Counted from the stretch's first letter, positions 36,961-46,560 are shown. The stretch is DNA of 64,000 nt from Fluviicola sp. (GCF_029266855.1 NZ_JAQSWB010000008.1:1-64000), one strand, 5' to 3'. Notes: generated from the sequence alone by a model not told the origin. Translations and numbers: made by a program.

Positions 36961-37408
36961 TTCAGATTATCCACAGCGAATTGAAAAAAGCATCCTGATT
37001 CAAGCCTCGCCAACAGAGATTTGGGAATACCTGACGAATCCTGAGTTGATGAAGCAATGGATGGGAGATCCTGAAATGAACATTGAGATCATCAGCGACT
37101 GGAAAACAGGCAATCCCATTACTATTAAAGGTTTTCACCATCTTCAATTTGAGAACACAGGAACAATCCTTCAATTGGAACCGGAAAAAATCTTCCGATA
37201 CGAGTATTTGAGTTCATTGTCGGATTTGGCGGATGAACCAGGTAATTATACAATTATTACGTTTACTTTAGTTCCAGAAGGAGAGCACACAGAAATAACC
37301 GTAGAAGCCGCCAATTTTCCAACTGAAGCTATTTATAAGCACGTGGAATTTTACTGGAACGGAACGATATATTTGCTGAAGCAAGTCATTCAAAATTCAA
37401 TCCGATAA
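36944..37408 (+). CDS. SRPBCC/AHSA1-family protein
   Basis: Cytosolic 154-residue START-like fold protein (Aha1 C-terminal/SRPBCC family). The family pattern begins at about residue 12: RIEKSILIQASPTEIWEYLTNPELMKQWMG, then LEPEKIFRYEYLS, TIITFTLVPEGEHTEITVEAANFP and a long C-terminal helix. Such proteins bind hydrophobic small molecules or have unknown roles in Bacteroidota. The start codon and first five or six residues are encoded by an intergenic word repeat, and no other in-frame start precedes the conserved region. Only 6 bp separate it from the preceding gene. A 14-bp palindrome CCGATAATTATCGG (37402-37415) overlaps its stop and may be a weak terminator. Confidence 0.8.
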   Translation: MPNYEFSDYPQRIEKSILIQASPTEIWEYLTNPELMKQWMGDPEMNIEIISDWKTGNPITIKGFHHLQFENTGTILQLEPEKIFRYEYLSSLSDLADEPGNYTIITFTLVPEGEHTEITVEAANFPTEAIYKHVEFYWNGTIYLLKQVIQNSIR

Positions 37409-37486
37409 TTATCGGGAGAACAATGTAAATTGAATCCAAAGCAGACTTACTTTCGCTTCGGATTAAGAAGTTAAAAGGTAATTAAC

Positions 37487-38296
37487 ATGATTCTATCCAA
37501 ACTAAAAATATTCCTGCCAGCGTTTCTAATCTTCGGACCAGGTTGCAGCGATCCTGCCCCGAAAAAGAATCAAATCAAAACTATTGAGACAGTTGTACCA
37601 AAAACAGAGGCGAAAGATTCGTTTATTGTTGATCATAGTGTATTTCCGATCAGGATCTTAACAACAGGAATCTTTCACAACGATGAGATTCCGGGGAATG
37701 CAGGCAACATGGAATGGGTCGGTTTATTCAAAACCCAAGATGGATATTACCTCAGCGAAGCGAAAGTTACCAGTGTTCCGGTTCACGACCCCGTTTTGGA
37801 TGAAAACGAATCAATTATGACCGGTTGGGAAGTAAGCACCCGGGAAAAAGACACCTCTATCCTTTTAATGCAAACCCTTCCCTATTTGGCAAAGCGAAAA
37901 ATCAAAGCGGTAAAACTATCAAAGAAAGAAATTTATCCGGGTGAAAAGCTTTCTTTCAACTACCTGGGAATTGACTATGAACTTTCTGCAAGCGGTAACA
38001 AAAAGAAAGAAAACCCGGACAGCGACTGGTACATTGTATCGAATTACAAACTTTACCTAAGTGCAAAAATTGACGGTAGACGAAGCAAAACACTGCTTTC
38101 AAGTCATCAAATGTTTGATGATGCGATGGTTGCTCTCATTTTCGCAGGAGATATCGATGGGGATGGTATATTGGATCTGATCCTGGACAATGCGAATCAC
38201 TACAATGTAACGGATCCGACACTCTTTTTTTCAAGGCCTGCCGGCAAAGGACAAGTTGTGAAAAAAGCAGGTTCATTCATGAGTGTGGGGTGTTGA
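37487..38296 (+). CDS. Hypothetical lipoprotein with Ca-binding FG-GAP-like motif
   Basis: 269 residues with a lipobox-like IFGPGC (Cys20). No family is recognised. Near the C-terminus AGDIDGDGILDLILDNANHY has the DxDxDG calcium-binding loop seen in FG-GAP/VCBS integrin-type repeats, here a single copy. The middle is strand-rich with many Lys. A TACTTTCG promoter-like box lies at 37448-37455. The next gene begins 20 bp downstream and is also a lipoprotein, so the two may be co-expressed and related in function, possibly surface or envelope proteins. They lie in a run of small lipoproteins that looks accessory. Confidence 0.62.
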   Translation: MILSKLKIFLPAFLIFGPGCSDPAPKKNQIKTIETVVPKTEAKDSFIVDHSVFPIRILTTGIFHNDEIPGNAGNMEWVGLFKTQDGYYLSEAKVTSVPVHDPVLDENESIMTGWEVSTREKDTSILLMQTLPYLAKRKIKAVKLSKKEIYPGEKLSFNYLGIDYELSASGNKKKENPDSDWYIVSNYKLYLSAKIDGRRSKTLLSSHQMFDDAMVALIFAGDIDGDGILDLILDNANHYNVTDPTLFFSRPAGKGQVVKKAGSFMSVGC

Positions 38297-38316
38297 ATGA
38301 AAAAATAATGAATTAC

Positions 38317-39124
38317 ATGAAACGAAACTCATTGCTTACAATCTCAACGATCGTTCTTCTGACATCTTGTAAGCAGCAAGAAGACAAGGAAGTTGAAAAA
38401 CCAGATCAAATTATCCGTACTCCGAAAAAAGAGCTTACAAGAACACCTTCAGATTCCATCAAATCCAAAGGAAAAACCATTACAGTTGGTTATTACAACA
38501 ATTATGAAAAAGTTCCCGAATTGGTGTTCGACAGTATCTCGGAAGCGGAATTCAATCGCTTAAAAGCACCGAAACACCTTGTCAAAATCAAAGCGAATCA
38601 AAAAGGTAATGACTTTTTTATTCAGACAGCAATAAGAAAGCATTTCTTCCCGAAATACAAAGATTATGGTGAACCGGAAAGCTGGAGCGGTTATGAATTA
38701 ACAGGCTTCTATCCTCAATTAAAACTATTCGCTTTAACGGAAAATTCCACTTCGGAACATTTAGGCTTCGGCGAGTTATTTTTATTGGACAGCATTACTG
38801 ATTACCGCTATGTCCTTTCGTCTTTTGGCGATGGCAGTGTAGAACCACCCATCCCTTCGATTAATGGCAAGTACCTCGTTTATTATTACAATGGAGTTTA
38901 TGAGAACGGAGTAGCTGACATTGGTGTTCTAAAAGTGAATGACAAAACAAAACCGGATTCCTATTTGAAAGAATGCCTTTTTTCATGCTTCTGATTTCGG
39001 TGTAGAAGAAATCAGGTGGAAATCGGATCATCTATTTTATGTGAAAGCTTTCTCTGAAATCCGTAATGAAACAAGCAGTAAACAGATTAGGGAATATCAT
39101 TATTACCGCGCCAGTTTCAAGTAA
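38317..39124 (+). CDS. Hypothetical lipoprotein, apparently frameshifted at a T run
   Basis: Lipoprotein with signal MKRNSLLTISTIVLLTSC from the ATG at 38317 (ATG 38308 and GTG 38290 are further upstream). The frame stops at 38994 just after a run of six T residues (38978-38983). Reading on with one T removed gives 47 further sensible residues (FHASDFGVEEIRWKSDHLFY to YYRASFK) and a stop at 39122-39124. The 3' part therefore is, or recently was, coding. The cause may be a real mutation, slipped-strand variation or a sequence error. No family recognised; Lys/Glu-rich and strand-rich. Confidence 0.65.
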
Positions 39125-39217
39125 ATATTCGAAAGAAACAGTAAATTAAATAATCAGCTGATATTTGCCGGAAACATTTTTTAATTTTCGGTCGAAACCC
39201 ATAAAACAAACCAATCC

Positions 39218-40462
39218 ATGAAACGGTTTACCTTAATCGTGCTGATCATTTTTCTTAACCCGAAAACCTTTGCCCAAAAAACAGATTCCATATTTGCTCA
39301 CAATTACACCTATCGGCAAGCAGCAGAATTAGTCAAATTTCCGGAACTCCGGTACTTGAAACTATATGCTTACAAGGACACTGTTTTGCCTGATATTTTT
39401 GGTCAGTTACCGGAGCTGGAATACCTGGAAATCAATGCTTCGGAAATCACAGTAATTCCAACAAGTATCGGTAATCTTTCCCAACTAAAAACCTTGATTA
39501 TTTGTAATGGCTATGATCCGATAAAAATCCCTTCTGAACTGGGAAAACTGACACAGCTTACAAAGCTTGAACTTTACAATTACCACTTCAAATTGCTCCC
39601 TGCCGAACTCGGAAACCTGGTTAACCTGGAAAGCAGCATGCTTTGCGGAGATCTGACAGATCTTCCAGCCTCCATTCAAAACTGGAAAAAACTCAAAAGG
39701 CTCTATTTGGCAGGAAACAATTTTCAAAAAATCCCGTCTCCGATCTTTCGGTTAAATCAATTGGAATATTTGGACTTAAGTAGCAATAAATTATCCCAGT
39801 TAAATGATTCGATCGGGATGCTTAACCAATTAAAAGAATTGAACCTAGGTTCCAATATCGAAACGGATCAATTGCCGTCGGGAATTTGTGAATTACAGAA
39901 TTTAGAAACACTGTATTTGCAAAACACCAAAATTAACTTGCTGCCCTTGTGCCTAAACCAGATCCATTCACTCAAACGGATCAGAATATGCAAAACAGTG
40001 ATCGATGATCCTGCAGAAACGGATTCCATATTCAAGAAAAAGATGGACTGGGATTCGTGGTGTCCGGGTTTTGAACGTTATTTAGTTGATTTCTCTGAAA
40101 TTTACGGCCAATACACCTTGAATTTCGAAAAGAAGAAGGATACAACTATTCTGCACTATGGTTATTTTTATAATCAACCAGGCTCCATTGATGAAGAGTA
40201 TACCCGAAACATTACGATTAAAATTCTTCAAAAAGACAGCTTGAAACTAAATCGTGTTTATACTGCTACAAACCCGAATTTCATTATCTCAAGCAATCAT
40301 TTCAGCGTTTGGGATTGGGAGCCTGACAAAAATCAAAAAGTCATTGGCTATCTTCAATTTGTGGAATTAACGAATAAAAGATGTAAAGTGTATTTAAACC
40401 TGGAATTGGTCGAAGGCACTCAAAAAAGGAAGCTGGTAGATAAATTATTGCTTTTTGAATAA
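39218..40462 (+). CDS. Leucine-rich-repeat exported protein
   Basis: 414 residues; signal peptide 1-19 (KTFAQ). Residues about 45-260 are ten or so 22-23-residue leucine-rich repeats of the LxxLxLxxNxLxxLPxxI type (NQLEYLDLSSNKLSQLNDSIGM, KLTQLTKLELYNYHFKLLPAEL), forming a curved protein-binding surface. The C-terminal 140 residues are strand-rich and unknown (FERYLVDFSEIYGQYTLNF). No sorting domain or anchor is seen, so location is probably periplasm. Its partners are unknown. It stands in a block of small secreted proteins, all on the plus strand. Confidence 0.8.
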   Translation: MKRFTLIVLIIFLNPKTFAQKTDSIFAHNYTYRQAAELVKFPELRYLKLYAYKDTVLPDIFGQLPELEYLEINASEITVIPTSIGNLSQLKTLIICNGYDPIKIPSELGKLTQLTKLELYNYHFKLLPAELGNLVNLESSMLCGDLTDLPASIQNWKKLKRLYLAGNNFQKIPSPIFRLNQLEYLDLSSNKLSQLNDSIGMLNQLKELNLGSNIETDQLPSGICELQNLETLYLQNTKINLLPLCLNQIHSLKRIRICKTVIDDPAETDSIFKKKMDWDSWCPGFERYLVDFSEIYGQYTLNFEKKKDTTILHYGYFYNQPGSIDEEYTRNITIKILQKDSLKLNRVYTATNPNFIISSNHFSVWDWEPDKNQKVIGYLQFVELTNKRCKVYLNLELVEGTQKRKLVDKLLLFE

Positions 40463-40537
40463 TCAAAAAAGCAGATACAGAGGGCGTTTTGCTGAATTCC
40501 GGTAAAAAATGCTACCTTCAACTTCAAATCAGATCGC

Positions 40538-40993
40538 ATGAAATTTTTGTTTTTCCTTTCACTTACCGCATCGCTTCTTTTCGGATGCAATACAACAAAA
40601 CCGATTACTTCTCTTGATCAGGTCATTAGCGTTACACACGGAACCAATTTCGGGCATTGCAGAGGATACTGCAGAAAGGAAGTGGTCTTCACAGAAGGAC
40701 AGACCGAATACATTGAATCCAGTGTTGATTCTGCAAAAAATCCGGTGAAAGTGGAAAATTTCAAAAACACTTCAAACTGGAAAAGCATCACGGATAAAAT
40801 CAACTGGGAAAAATTCAGCAATCTCCAGGAAAGTTACGGTTGCCCGGATTGTGCGGACGGAGGTTCGGAATACATTGAGATCAAAACAGCAAGCGGAACA
40901 AAACGCGTAACCATTGAATTTGGCAAAGACCTGGTTGAATTAGAGCCATTGCTTACCGAGCTTCGCAATCAGAGAAAAAAACTCGGAAAATAA
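40538..40993 (+). CDS. Small Cys-containing lipoprotein
   Basis: 151 residues with lipobox LLFGC (Cys17). The mature part has a HCRGYC motif (about 40-45) and a CPDCADGG motif (about 100-107). Such paired cysteines could form two disulfides or a metal site. The layout (HCRGYCRKEVVF, then the CPDC loop and EYIEIKTASGTKRVTIEF) resembles the DUF6438-like envelope proteins of Bacteroidota; the match is tentative. A TTTG-N21-TACCTTCA promoter-like arrangement (40488-40520) precedes it. Monocistronic. Confidence 0.68.
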   Translation: MKFLFFLSLTASLLFGCNTTKPITSLDQVISVTHGTNFGHCRGYCRKEVVFTEGQTEYIESSVDSAKNPVKVENFKNTSNWKSITDKINWEKFSNLQESYGCPDCADGGSEYIEIKTASGTKRVTIEFGKDLVELEPLLTELRNQRKKLGK

Positions 40994-41057
40994 AAGATCT
41001 TCATACCCGGTTTGAACGAAAAAAGCATTTGGCTGTATTCAATCAAAAACCCACAGT

Positions 41058-42185
41058 ATGAAATCGATCATTGTTACACTTGTCAGCTTAGCAGCCGGGA
41101 TTCAGTTCTCTCAGGCTCAACCTGTTCATCCAAGCGATGAATCCCGTAAAATCCAAATTGCGATCCTGTTCGATACTTCCGGAAGTATGGAAGGATTGAT
41201 TGAACAAGCCAAATCCACCATCTGGAAAATCGTGAATATTGCTTCCAAAATGTCGGACAAAGGAAAAGCTCCTCAATTGGAAATTGCATTGTACGATTAC
41301 GGCAACGACGAAATCAAGACTCCCAATTGGATCCGTAAGCGAACCGATCTGATTGCAGATCTGGACTCAATCTCAGGCCAGCTATTCTCACTCAGAACCA
41401 ATGGCGGGTCAGAATACTGCGCAGCAGTAATTGAATCTTCGATCAACGACCTGAAGTGGTCTCCCGATCCCCAAGATTTGCGCCTGATCTATATTGCAGG
41501 AAACGAACCTTTCAATCAAGGGCCTATCGATTACAAAAAGATTCTAAAGATTGCCGCCAGCAAAGATATTATTGTAAACACCATTTATTGCGGACCTTAC
41601 GATCAGGGAGTCAAAGAATTCTGGTACGACGGAGCACTTCAGACCCAGGGTTCTTATTTCAACATCAATTCAAACGATGAGATAAGACATATCGACACTC
41701 CTTATGATAAGGAAATTATCAGCGTAAACGATTCCCTAAACAAAACGTATATCGGTTACGGAAAAGAAGGAGCCTACCGCGCCAACAAACAAGCAACTGA
41801 AGACTATAATGCCAGCTCGAAAGGTTATGCTGTCATGAGTGAACGTGCAGAAGCAAAATCCAAATCGAATTACAAAAACGGCAATTGGGATTTGGTAGAC
41901 GGAATCGAACAGGGAAATGTAAAACTGGACAGTCTTCGTGTAGAAGATTTACCGGCAGAATTGAAAGGAAAATCCAAAGAGGAACAAACGAAATATATTG
42001 AAAACAAAAAAGCCGAGCGAACCAAGTACCAAAATCAAATCGGGGAACTTTCCAAAAAACGCGAGGCATTTATTGCAGAAGAAATGAAGAAGATCAGCGA
42101 AACAAATGCGAAAAAAGATCTTGGATCAGCAATCATTGAATCACTAGTTGCTACCGCACAAAAAATAGGATTCACGGTTGATTAA
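41058..42185 (+). CDS. Exported von Willebrand A-domain protein
   Basis: 375 residues; signal peptide 1-20 (QFSQAQ). vWA domain about 30-230 with a complete MIDAS: DTSGS (Asp39, Ser41, Ser43), a Thr/Asn in LRTNGGSE, and Asp further on. vWA domains bind ligands or partner proteins through Mg/Mn. The C-terminal part (about 260-350) is Lys/Glu-rich and predicted coiled coil (KSKEEQTKYIENKKAERTKYQNQIGELSKKREAFIAEEMKK). No MoxR or other CoxE/BatA-type partner is adjacent. Closed by a terminator at 42191. Confidence 0.85.
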   Translation: MKSIIVTLVSLAAGIQFSQAQPVHPSDESRKIQIAILFDTSGSMEGLIEQAKSTIWKIVNIASKMSDKGKAPQLEIALYDYGNDEIKTPNWIRKRTDLIADLDSISGQLFSLRTNGGSEYCAAVIESSINDLKWSPDPQDLRLIYIAGNEPFNQGPIDYKKILKIAASKDIIVNTIYCGPYDQGVKEFWYDGALQTQGSYFNINSNDEIRHIDTPYDKEIISVNDSLNKTYIGYGKEGAYRANKQATEDYNASSKGYAVMSERAEAKSKSNYKNGNWDLVDGIEQGNVKLDSLRVEDLPAELKGKSKEEQTKYIENKKAERTKYQNQIGELSKKREAFIAEEMKKISETNAKKDLGSAIIESLVATAQKIGFTVD

Positions 42186-42190
42186 AGATT

Positions 42191-42223
42191 AAGCCCCGAT
42201 GAATGAACGTTGGGGCTTTTTTC
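42191..42223 (+). terminator. Rho-independent terminator after vWA gene
   Basis: AAGCCCC (42191-42197) pairs with GGGGCTT (42212-42218) around a 14-base loop and is followed by a T-run, directly after the stop at 42185. Confidence 0.8.
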
Positions 42224-42351
42224 TTAAAAAAAAACGGCCTTTTGGGATAAGAGGGTACTTATATTTTTCTTACCATGGTAACTATATAATCTACATTGAT
42301 TACTCGTAAATCAGGACCACCTTCCTTATCTTTACATTCCAAGAATAACCG

Positions 42352-42861
42352 ATGATTGAATTTGAAACAGACATCAAAGCACTTGATTATTTAAATTACT
42401 GGTTCGTAGAAATCACCCCTGATATTTTGGCTCAGCTTCCCGGCAGGAAAGAAAAAGGAGACTTCAACCAGCGCTTGCTTATTACCCTGGACCGAAAGAT
42501 TCAATGGCAGGCAGGCATCCTGGCTTTAGGGAACGGCAGCGGACTTGTTACCGTTCAAAAGGGCCGTTTGAAAAAGATCGGAAAGACTTTGGGCAATACC
42601 GTATTTGTTCAATTGGAAAAGGACGAATCTGAATTTGGAGTTCCCGTAGCTGAAGAAATAAAGGAATACTGGATCCAGGTTCCGGAATCCAAAGACCGCT
42701 TCGATGCACTTACTCCGGCAATGAAACGCTACATTTTAAATCATGTCTCTACGGCAAAATCAACGGATAAAAGATTGGAACGAACTCATTTATTGCTTTC
42801 GAACCTGCTATTAGCTCCCCAAGGAAAAGAAACATTTCGGTTTCTTCTTGGAAAAGATTAG
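42352..42861 (+). CDS. DUF1905/YdeI-OmdA-like protein
   Basis: Cytosolic 169-residue protein in two parts. Residues about 1-105 match DUF1905 (GDFNQRLLITLDRKIQWQAGILALGNGSG, LGNTVFVQLEKDESEFG). Residues about 118-155 match the short OmdA/YdeI domain (RFDALTPAMKRYILNHVSTAKSTDKRLERT), named after bacteriocin-protection proteins. The family function is unclear and the bacteriocin link is historical. A TATCTTTA promoter-like box at 42327-42334 lies 17 bp upstream. The next gene, cysteine desulfurase, has its own promoter box. Confidence 0.8.
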   Translation: MIEFETDIKALDYLNYWFVEITPDILAQLPGRKEKGDFNQRLLITLDRKIQWQAGILALGNGSGLVTVQKGRLKKIGKTLGNTVFVQLEKDESEFGVPVAEEIKEYWIQVPESKDRFDALTPAMKRYILNHVSTAKSTDKRLERTHLLLSNLLLAPQGKETFRFLLGKD

Positions 42862-42884
42862 TTCTTTTCTTCCCTTGAATCTAT

Positions 42885-42892
42885 TAAATTTG
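42885..42892 (+). promoter_or_regulatory. -7 promoter box of cysteine desulfurase gene (TAAATTTG)
   Basis: Perfect TANNTTTG match, 14 bp before the ATG at 42907. No clear -33 TTTG. Confidence 0.4.
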
Positions 42893-42906
42893 TAATAAAA
42901 AAATTG

Positions 42907-44046
42907 ATGCGAGTATATTTAGACAATGCTGCAACCACGCCTCTTGCGAAAGAAGTTGCCGAAGCGATGATCCCTGTTTTACAAAATGAATTTGGAAATC
43001 CTTCGTCTACACATTTCTACGGCAGGCAAACCAAAGCATTGATCGAGACTTCCAGACGTTCCATTGCAAAACAATTGAATTGCTCCCCTAACGAATTGAT
43101 CTTCACATCAGGAGGTACGGAAGCGGATAATATTGCTTTGAATACTGCTGTATATCAATTAGGTGTAAAACGCATCATCTCCACAACCATCGAGCACCAT
43201 GCTGTTTGCCATACTATTGAACATTTGGCTCAAAGAGAAAACATCGAGGCCGTTTGGTTAAGTGTTGATTCGAAAGGAAACATCGATTTAACAGAATTGG
43301 AAAACCATTTGAAGGACGAAAAACCAACATTGGTTTCCTTAATGCATGCAAACAATGAGATCGGAACTCTGACTCCAATTGACAAAGTGAGTGTGCTTTG
43401 CAAAAAACACAAGGCCTATTTTCATACCGACACAGTACAAACAATGGGGCATTATGCCTTCGACCTGGAAAAACTGGGGATCGACTTTGTGACCTGTGCT
43501 GCTCATAAATTTCACGGACCCAAGGGAATCGGTTTTTTATATGCAAACAAGCGTATCAAAACAGATATCCTGATTCATGGCGGAGCCCAGGAAAGAGGTT
43601 TGCGCGGAGGTACGGAAAACGTTTACGGTATAGTTGGTCTTGCAAAAGCAATTGAATTGGCTTACAGCCATTTGGAAGAACATCAGGCACACGTTCAGGG
43701 TTTAAAATCCTACATGATCGAGCGCTTAAAGTCAATCCTTCCTGATGTAACTTTTCACGGGGAAACAGATCCTGAAAAAAGTTTGTACACGGTATTGAAC
43801 GTTTGTTTACCGGCATCGGAAAAATCCGGAATGCTTTTGTTTACACTGGATCTTAGAGGTGTTGCATGTTCAGGTGGTTCTGCATGCTCTTCAGGAGCTG
43901 CAAAAGGTTCACACGTACTGGAAGGTATTCAGGCAGACAATTCGCGTCCAAACGCACGTTTTTCGTTTTCAAGATATACCACAAAAGAAGAAATTGATTT
44001 TGCCATTGAACAGCTTGAAGCAATTTATGAGAAAGTCCTGGTCTAA
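42907..44046 (+). CDS. Cysteine desulfurase (NifS/IscS family)
   Basis: PLP enzyme of 379 residues that takes sulfur from L-cysteine as a persulfide for Fe-S clusters or tRNA thiolation. The start is the ATG at 42907; a TTG at 42904 is in frame but gives no extra sequence of value. Motifs: LDNAATTPL at the N-terminus, ATTIEHHAV, PLP-binding Lys in AAHKFHGPKGIGF (about 200), and the active-site Cys in GGSACSSGA (about 325). The SACSSGA loop with a long mobile segment is of IscS-like group I. No isc/suf genes are adjacent. Confidence 0.95.
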   Translation: MRVYLDNAATTPLAKEVAEAMIPVLQNEFGNPSSTHFYGRQTKALIETSRRSIAKQLNCSPNELIFTSGGTEADNIALNTAVYQLGVKRIISTTIEHHAVCHTIEHLAQRENIEAVWLSVDSKGNIDLTELENHLKDEKPTLVSLMHANNEIGTLTPIDKVSVLCKKHKAYFHTDTVQTMGHYAFDLEKLGIDFVTCAAHKFHGPKGIGFLYANKRIKTDILIHGGAQERGLRGGTENVYGIVGLAKAIELAYSHLEEHQAHVQGLKSYMIERLKSILPDVTFHGETDPEKSLYTVLNVCLPASEKSGMLLFTLDLRGVACSGGSACSSGAAKGSHVLEGIQADNSRPNARFSFSRYTTKEEIDFAIEQLEAIYEKVLV

Positions 44047-44107
44047 TTCGAAAGTTTTTTTTAGAACCAATTGATTTTTGCATTTTGCATTAATAATTTG
44101 AATTTAT

Positions 44108-45394
44108 ATGAAACATACCCTACTCCTACTGACCTTTATTCTTGGCTTTTCAGGCTTAAAGGCTCAAACGTATTTCCCTCCGCTTGCCGGAACTACCTGG
44201 TCCACCACTGATCCTTCGTCTTTGGGCTGGTGCCAGGATTCGATCAATAAACTATACGATTGGCTGGAAGATAGTGACTCAAAAGCTTTCATAGTTCTGA
44301 AAGACGGGAAGATCGTCTTAGAAAAATACTTTGGGACTTTCACTGTAGATAGTTTTTACGTATGGAACTCAGCGGGAAAAACCCTGACTGCTTATGCTGT
44401 CGGGATTGCACAACACGAAGGCTTTTTAGACATCGATGACCCCACAAGTGATTATCTCGGAACCGGCTGGACCAATTTGACCGCCCCGCAAGAAGGAGCT
44501 ATCACCATTAAACACCAATTAACGATGACCACCGGTTTGGATGACGGAGTTCCTGACTTCCACTGCACCGATCCCGCATGTTTGGTTTACCTGGCAGATC
44601 CGGGAACACGCTGGGCTTATCATAATGGTCCGTATACTTTGCTTGACACAGTGATCGAATCTGCAACCGGGATGACCTTAAACTCCTGGGTAAACCAAAA
44701 AATCGCTACAAAAATCGGACTAGTAGGAACTTACCTTCAATTAGGATACAATAACGTATTTGCATCAAAAGCACGCGGAATGGCCCGTTTCGGCTTGTTA
44801 CTTTCCCAGGATGGCTACTGGAACGGAAATCCCGTACTTCCCGATCTGACATACCTCAATGAAATGCGAAACAGCAGTCAGTCCTTAAATAATTCATACG
44901 GTTATTTAACCTGGCTGAACGGGAAAGCTTCTTTCATGCTTCCGCAGTCCCAGTTTGTTTTCCCCGGGGAGTTATGCCCCAATGCCCCGGCAGATATGTA
45001 TGCTGCAGAAGGAAAGAACGGACAGATCATCAATGTGGTGCCCTCACAAGGCTTGGTTGTTGTCCGGATGGGAAGCACTATGGGAACTAGTTTTGTGGGG
45101 ACCCAGTACAACGACACCATTTGGCAATATATGAATAGATTGAGTTGTGTTGCAGGAATCAATGATCACTTATTGGAAAACATTCAAATTTCACCAAATC
45201 CCGCAAATGAGTTAATTACGATTTCCGGTCTTATAGGGAATGAAATATTCGAACTAAAAAATCAACTGGGTCAACCTGTTCCTTTCCAACAAATTGGAAA
45301 TCAAATCTCGTTGAAAAAAATACCATCCGGCTTATATTTTCTCACAATTCGTAAAGAAAACAACATAAAAACTTTCCGATTGGTGCTTAATTAG
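44108..45394 (+). CDS. Secreted serine hydrolase (beta-lactamase class C family) with T9SS type A domain
   Basis: 428 residues; signal peptide 1-19 (GLKAQ). Beta-lactamase/penicillin-binding fold with catalytic SxxK (Ser88-Ala-Gly-Lys91 in VWNSAGKTLTAYAVG), Tyr-x-Asn in WAYHNGPYTLL, and a late G-rich strand. The last about 75 residues are a T9SS type A sorting domain (ISPNPANELITISGL, GLYFLTIRKENNIKTFRLVLN). Substrate unknown; this class includes esterases and D-aminopeptidases as well as beta-lactamases, so resistance should not be inferred. T9SS export suggests cell-surface or secreted action. Confidence 0.9.
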   Translation: MKHTLLLLTFILGFSGLKAQTYFPPLAGTTWSTTDPSSLGWCQDSINKLYDWLEDSDSKAFIVLKDGKIVLEKYFGTFTVDSFYVWNSAGKTLTAYAVGIAQHEGFLDIDDPTSDYLGTGWTNLTAPQEGAITIKHQLTMTTGLDDGVPDFHCTDPACLVYLADPGTRWAYHNGPYTLLDTVIESATGMTLNSWVNQKIATKIGLVGTYLQLGYNNVFASKARGMARFGLLLSQDGYWNGNPVLPDLTYLNEMRNSSQSLNNSYGYLTWLNGKASFMLPQSQFVFPGELCPNAPADMYAAEGKNGQIINVVPSQGLVVVRMGSTMGTSFVGTQYNDTIWQYMNRLSCVAGINDHLLENIQISPNPANELITISGLIGNEIFELKNQLGQPVPFQQIGNQISLKKIPSGLYFLTIRKENNIKTFRLVLN

Positions 45395-45418
45395 TGAAAA
45401 ATCCACTAAATTTAGCCA

Positions 45419-46558
45419 ATGCCCGGCACGAAAAGACATATTCTCATTATGAGTTCATGGTTTCCAACACGCGTAGATCCGTATGCTGGAAATTTCGTTG
45501 AGCGCTTTGCACATTTGCTTTCGGACAAATACGAGGTAACGGTGCTGCATACCATGGGGGACAAAAACTGCAGTTCCATTGAAGTCGATGAGCAGCAATC
45601 TGATAAATTACGGATCATCCGGATCTATCATCCCATTTCTAAAAATCGTTTTTTCCATTGGTGGCTGCAGCGAAAAGCACTCAGAAGAGGGCTATCATTG
45701 CTTGATCACATTGATTTGATCTTTGCTCATGTCTTTCTTCCGAGAGCCGTACAATTCGCCAAAGTACAGCGTTATTTCCATGTACCCCTGATTGTAATGG
45801 AACATGGATCCTATTATCGCAATAAACTCCGTAAGAATTTCATTTCCCTTTATCAACAGGTCATTAAGCGCGGAAGCAGGCATACGAGTGAAATTGTAGC
45901 TGTTTCCAATGTGTTGAGAACAGATATGAAACCACTCTTCCCGACCACAAAGATTCAGGTAATTCCAAACTTTGTGGATGAAGAAATTTTCACTTTAAGA
46001 GATACCAATCCAAAGCAGCGAAAAAAATTCATTCATATTTCGACACTTGATAAGAACACCAAAAACCCGGATTTCCTATTCGATGGTTTTTTAAATGCTT
46101 ATCTGGAATCCGGAAAAAAAATCAGCTTGACAGTAGTTTCCGATCAAAACACGGATGAATGGGAACGATGGGCAAAACTAAACAGCTGTAGCGAAGCCAT
46201 TAACTTTACAGGGCCGTGCGAGTGGCGTGAGGTTAGTCAGTTATTGAAAGATCACGATGCGCTTATCCTGACTTCCGAATACGAAACATTCAGTATTGTA
46301 ATTGCAGAAGCCTGGTTAACAGGAACACCCGTGATATCGACACCTGTAGGAATCGCAGCAAATATGACAGAAGCACTTGGCATTAAGATCGAACACAATA
46401 ACATTGCAGATCTGAAACACGCTATTTTGGATATGATGAATGGGAAGTTTGAATTTGATAAAGACTTTTTGCGCTCTTTCGGGATGCAATTTTCCAAAGA
46501 GAATGTCAAAAACCAACTGATCGAATTATTTAATAAGCACTTTATTATATACGAATAA
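45419..46558 (+). CDS. Glycosyltransferase family 4 protein
   Basis: GT-B fold glycosyltransferase of 379 residues, cytosolic face of the membrane, probably acting on cell-surface polysaccharide. N-terminal ILIMSSWFPTRVDPYAGNFVERFA is the donor-independent Rossmann half. The C-terminal half carries TPVISTPVGIAANM and the preceding SEYETFSIVIAEAWLTG, the EX7E-type donor site. The sugar and acceptor are unknown and no polysaccharide cluster surrounds it. It starts 24 bp after the serine hydrolase stop, so transcription may be shared. Confidence 0.88.
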   Translation: MPGTKRHILIMSSWFPTRVDPYAGNFVERFAHLLSDKYEVTVLHTMGDKNCSSIEVDEQQSDKLRIIRIYHPISKNRFFHWWLQRKALRRGLSLLDHIDLIFAHVFLPRAVQFAKVQRYFHVPLIVMEHGSYYRNKLRKNFISLYQQVIKRGSRHTSEIVAVSNVLRTDMKPLFPTTKIQVIPNFVDEEIFTLRDTNPKQRKKFIHISTLDKNTKNPDFLFDGFLNAYLESGKKISLTVVSDQNTDEWERWAKLNSCSEAINFTGPCEWREVSQLLKDHDALILTSEYETFSIVIAEAWLTGTPVISTPVGIAANMTEALGIKIEHNNIADLKHAILDMMNGKFEFDKDFLRSFGMQFSKENVKNQLIELFNKHFIIYE

Positions 46559-46560
46559 TT

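Noticed and set aside
44108-45394. Antibiotic-resistance beta-lactamase
   Set aside because: The fold and SxxK/YxN motifs are shared with esterases and peptidases, and a T9SS-sorted protein gives no evidence for resistance.
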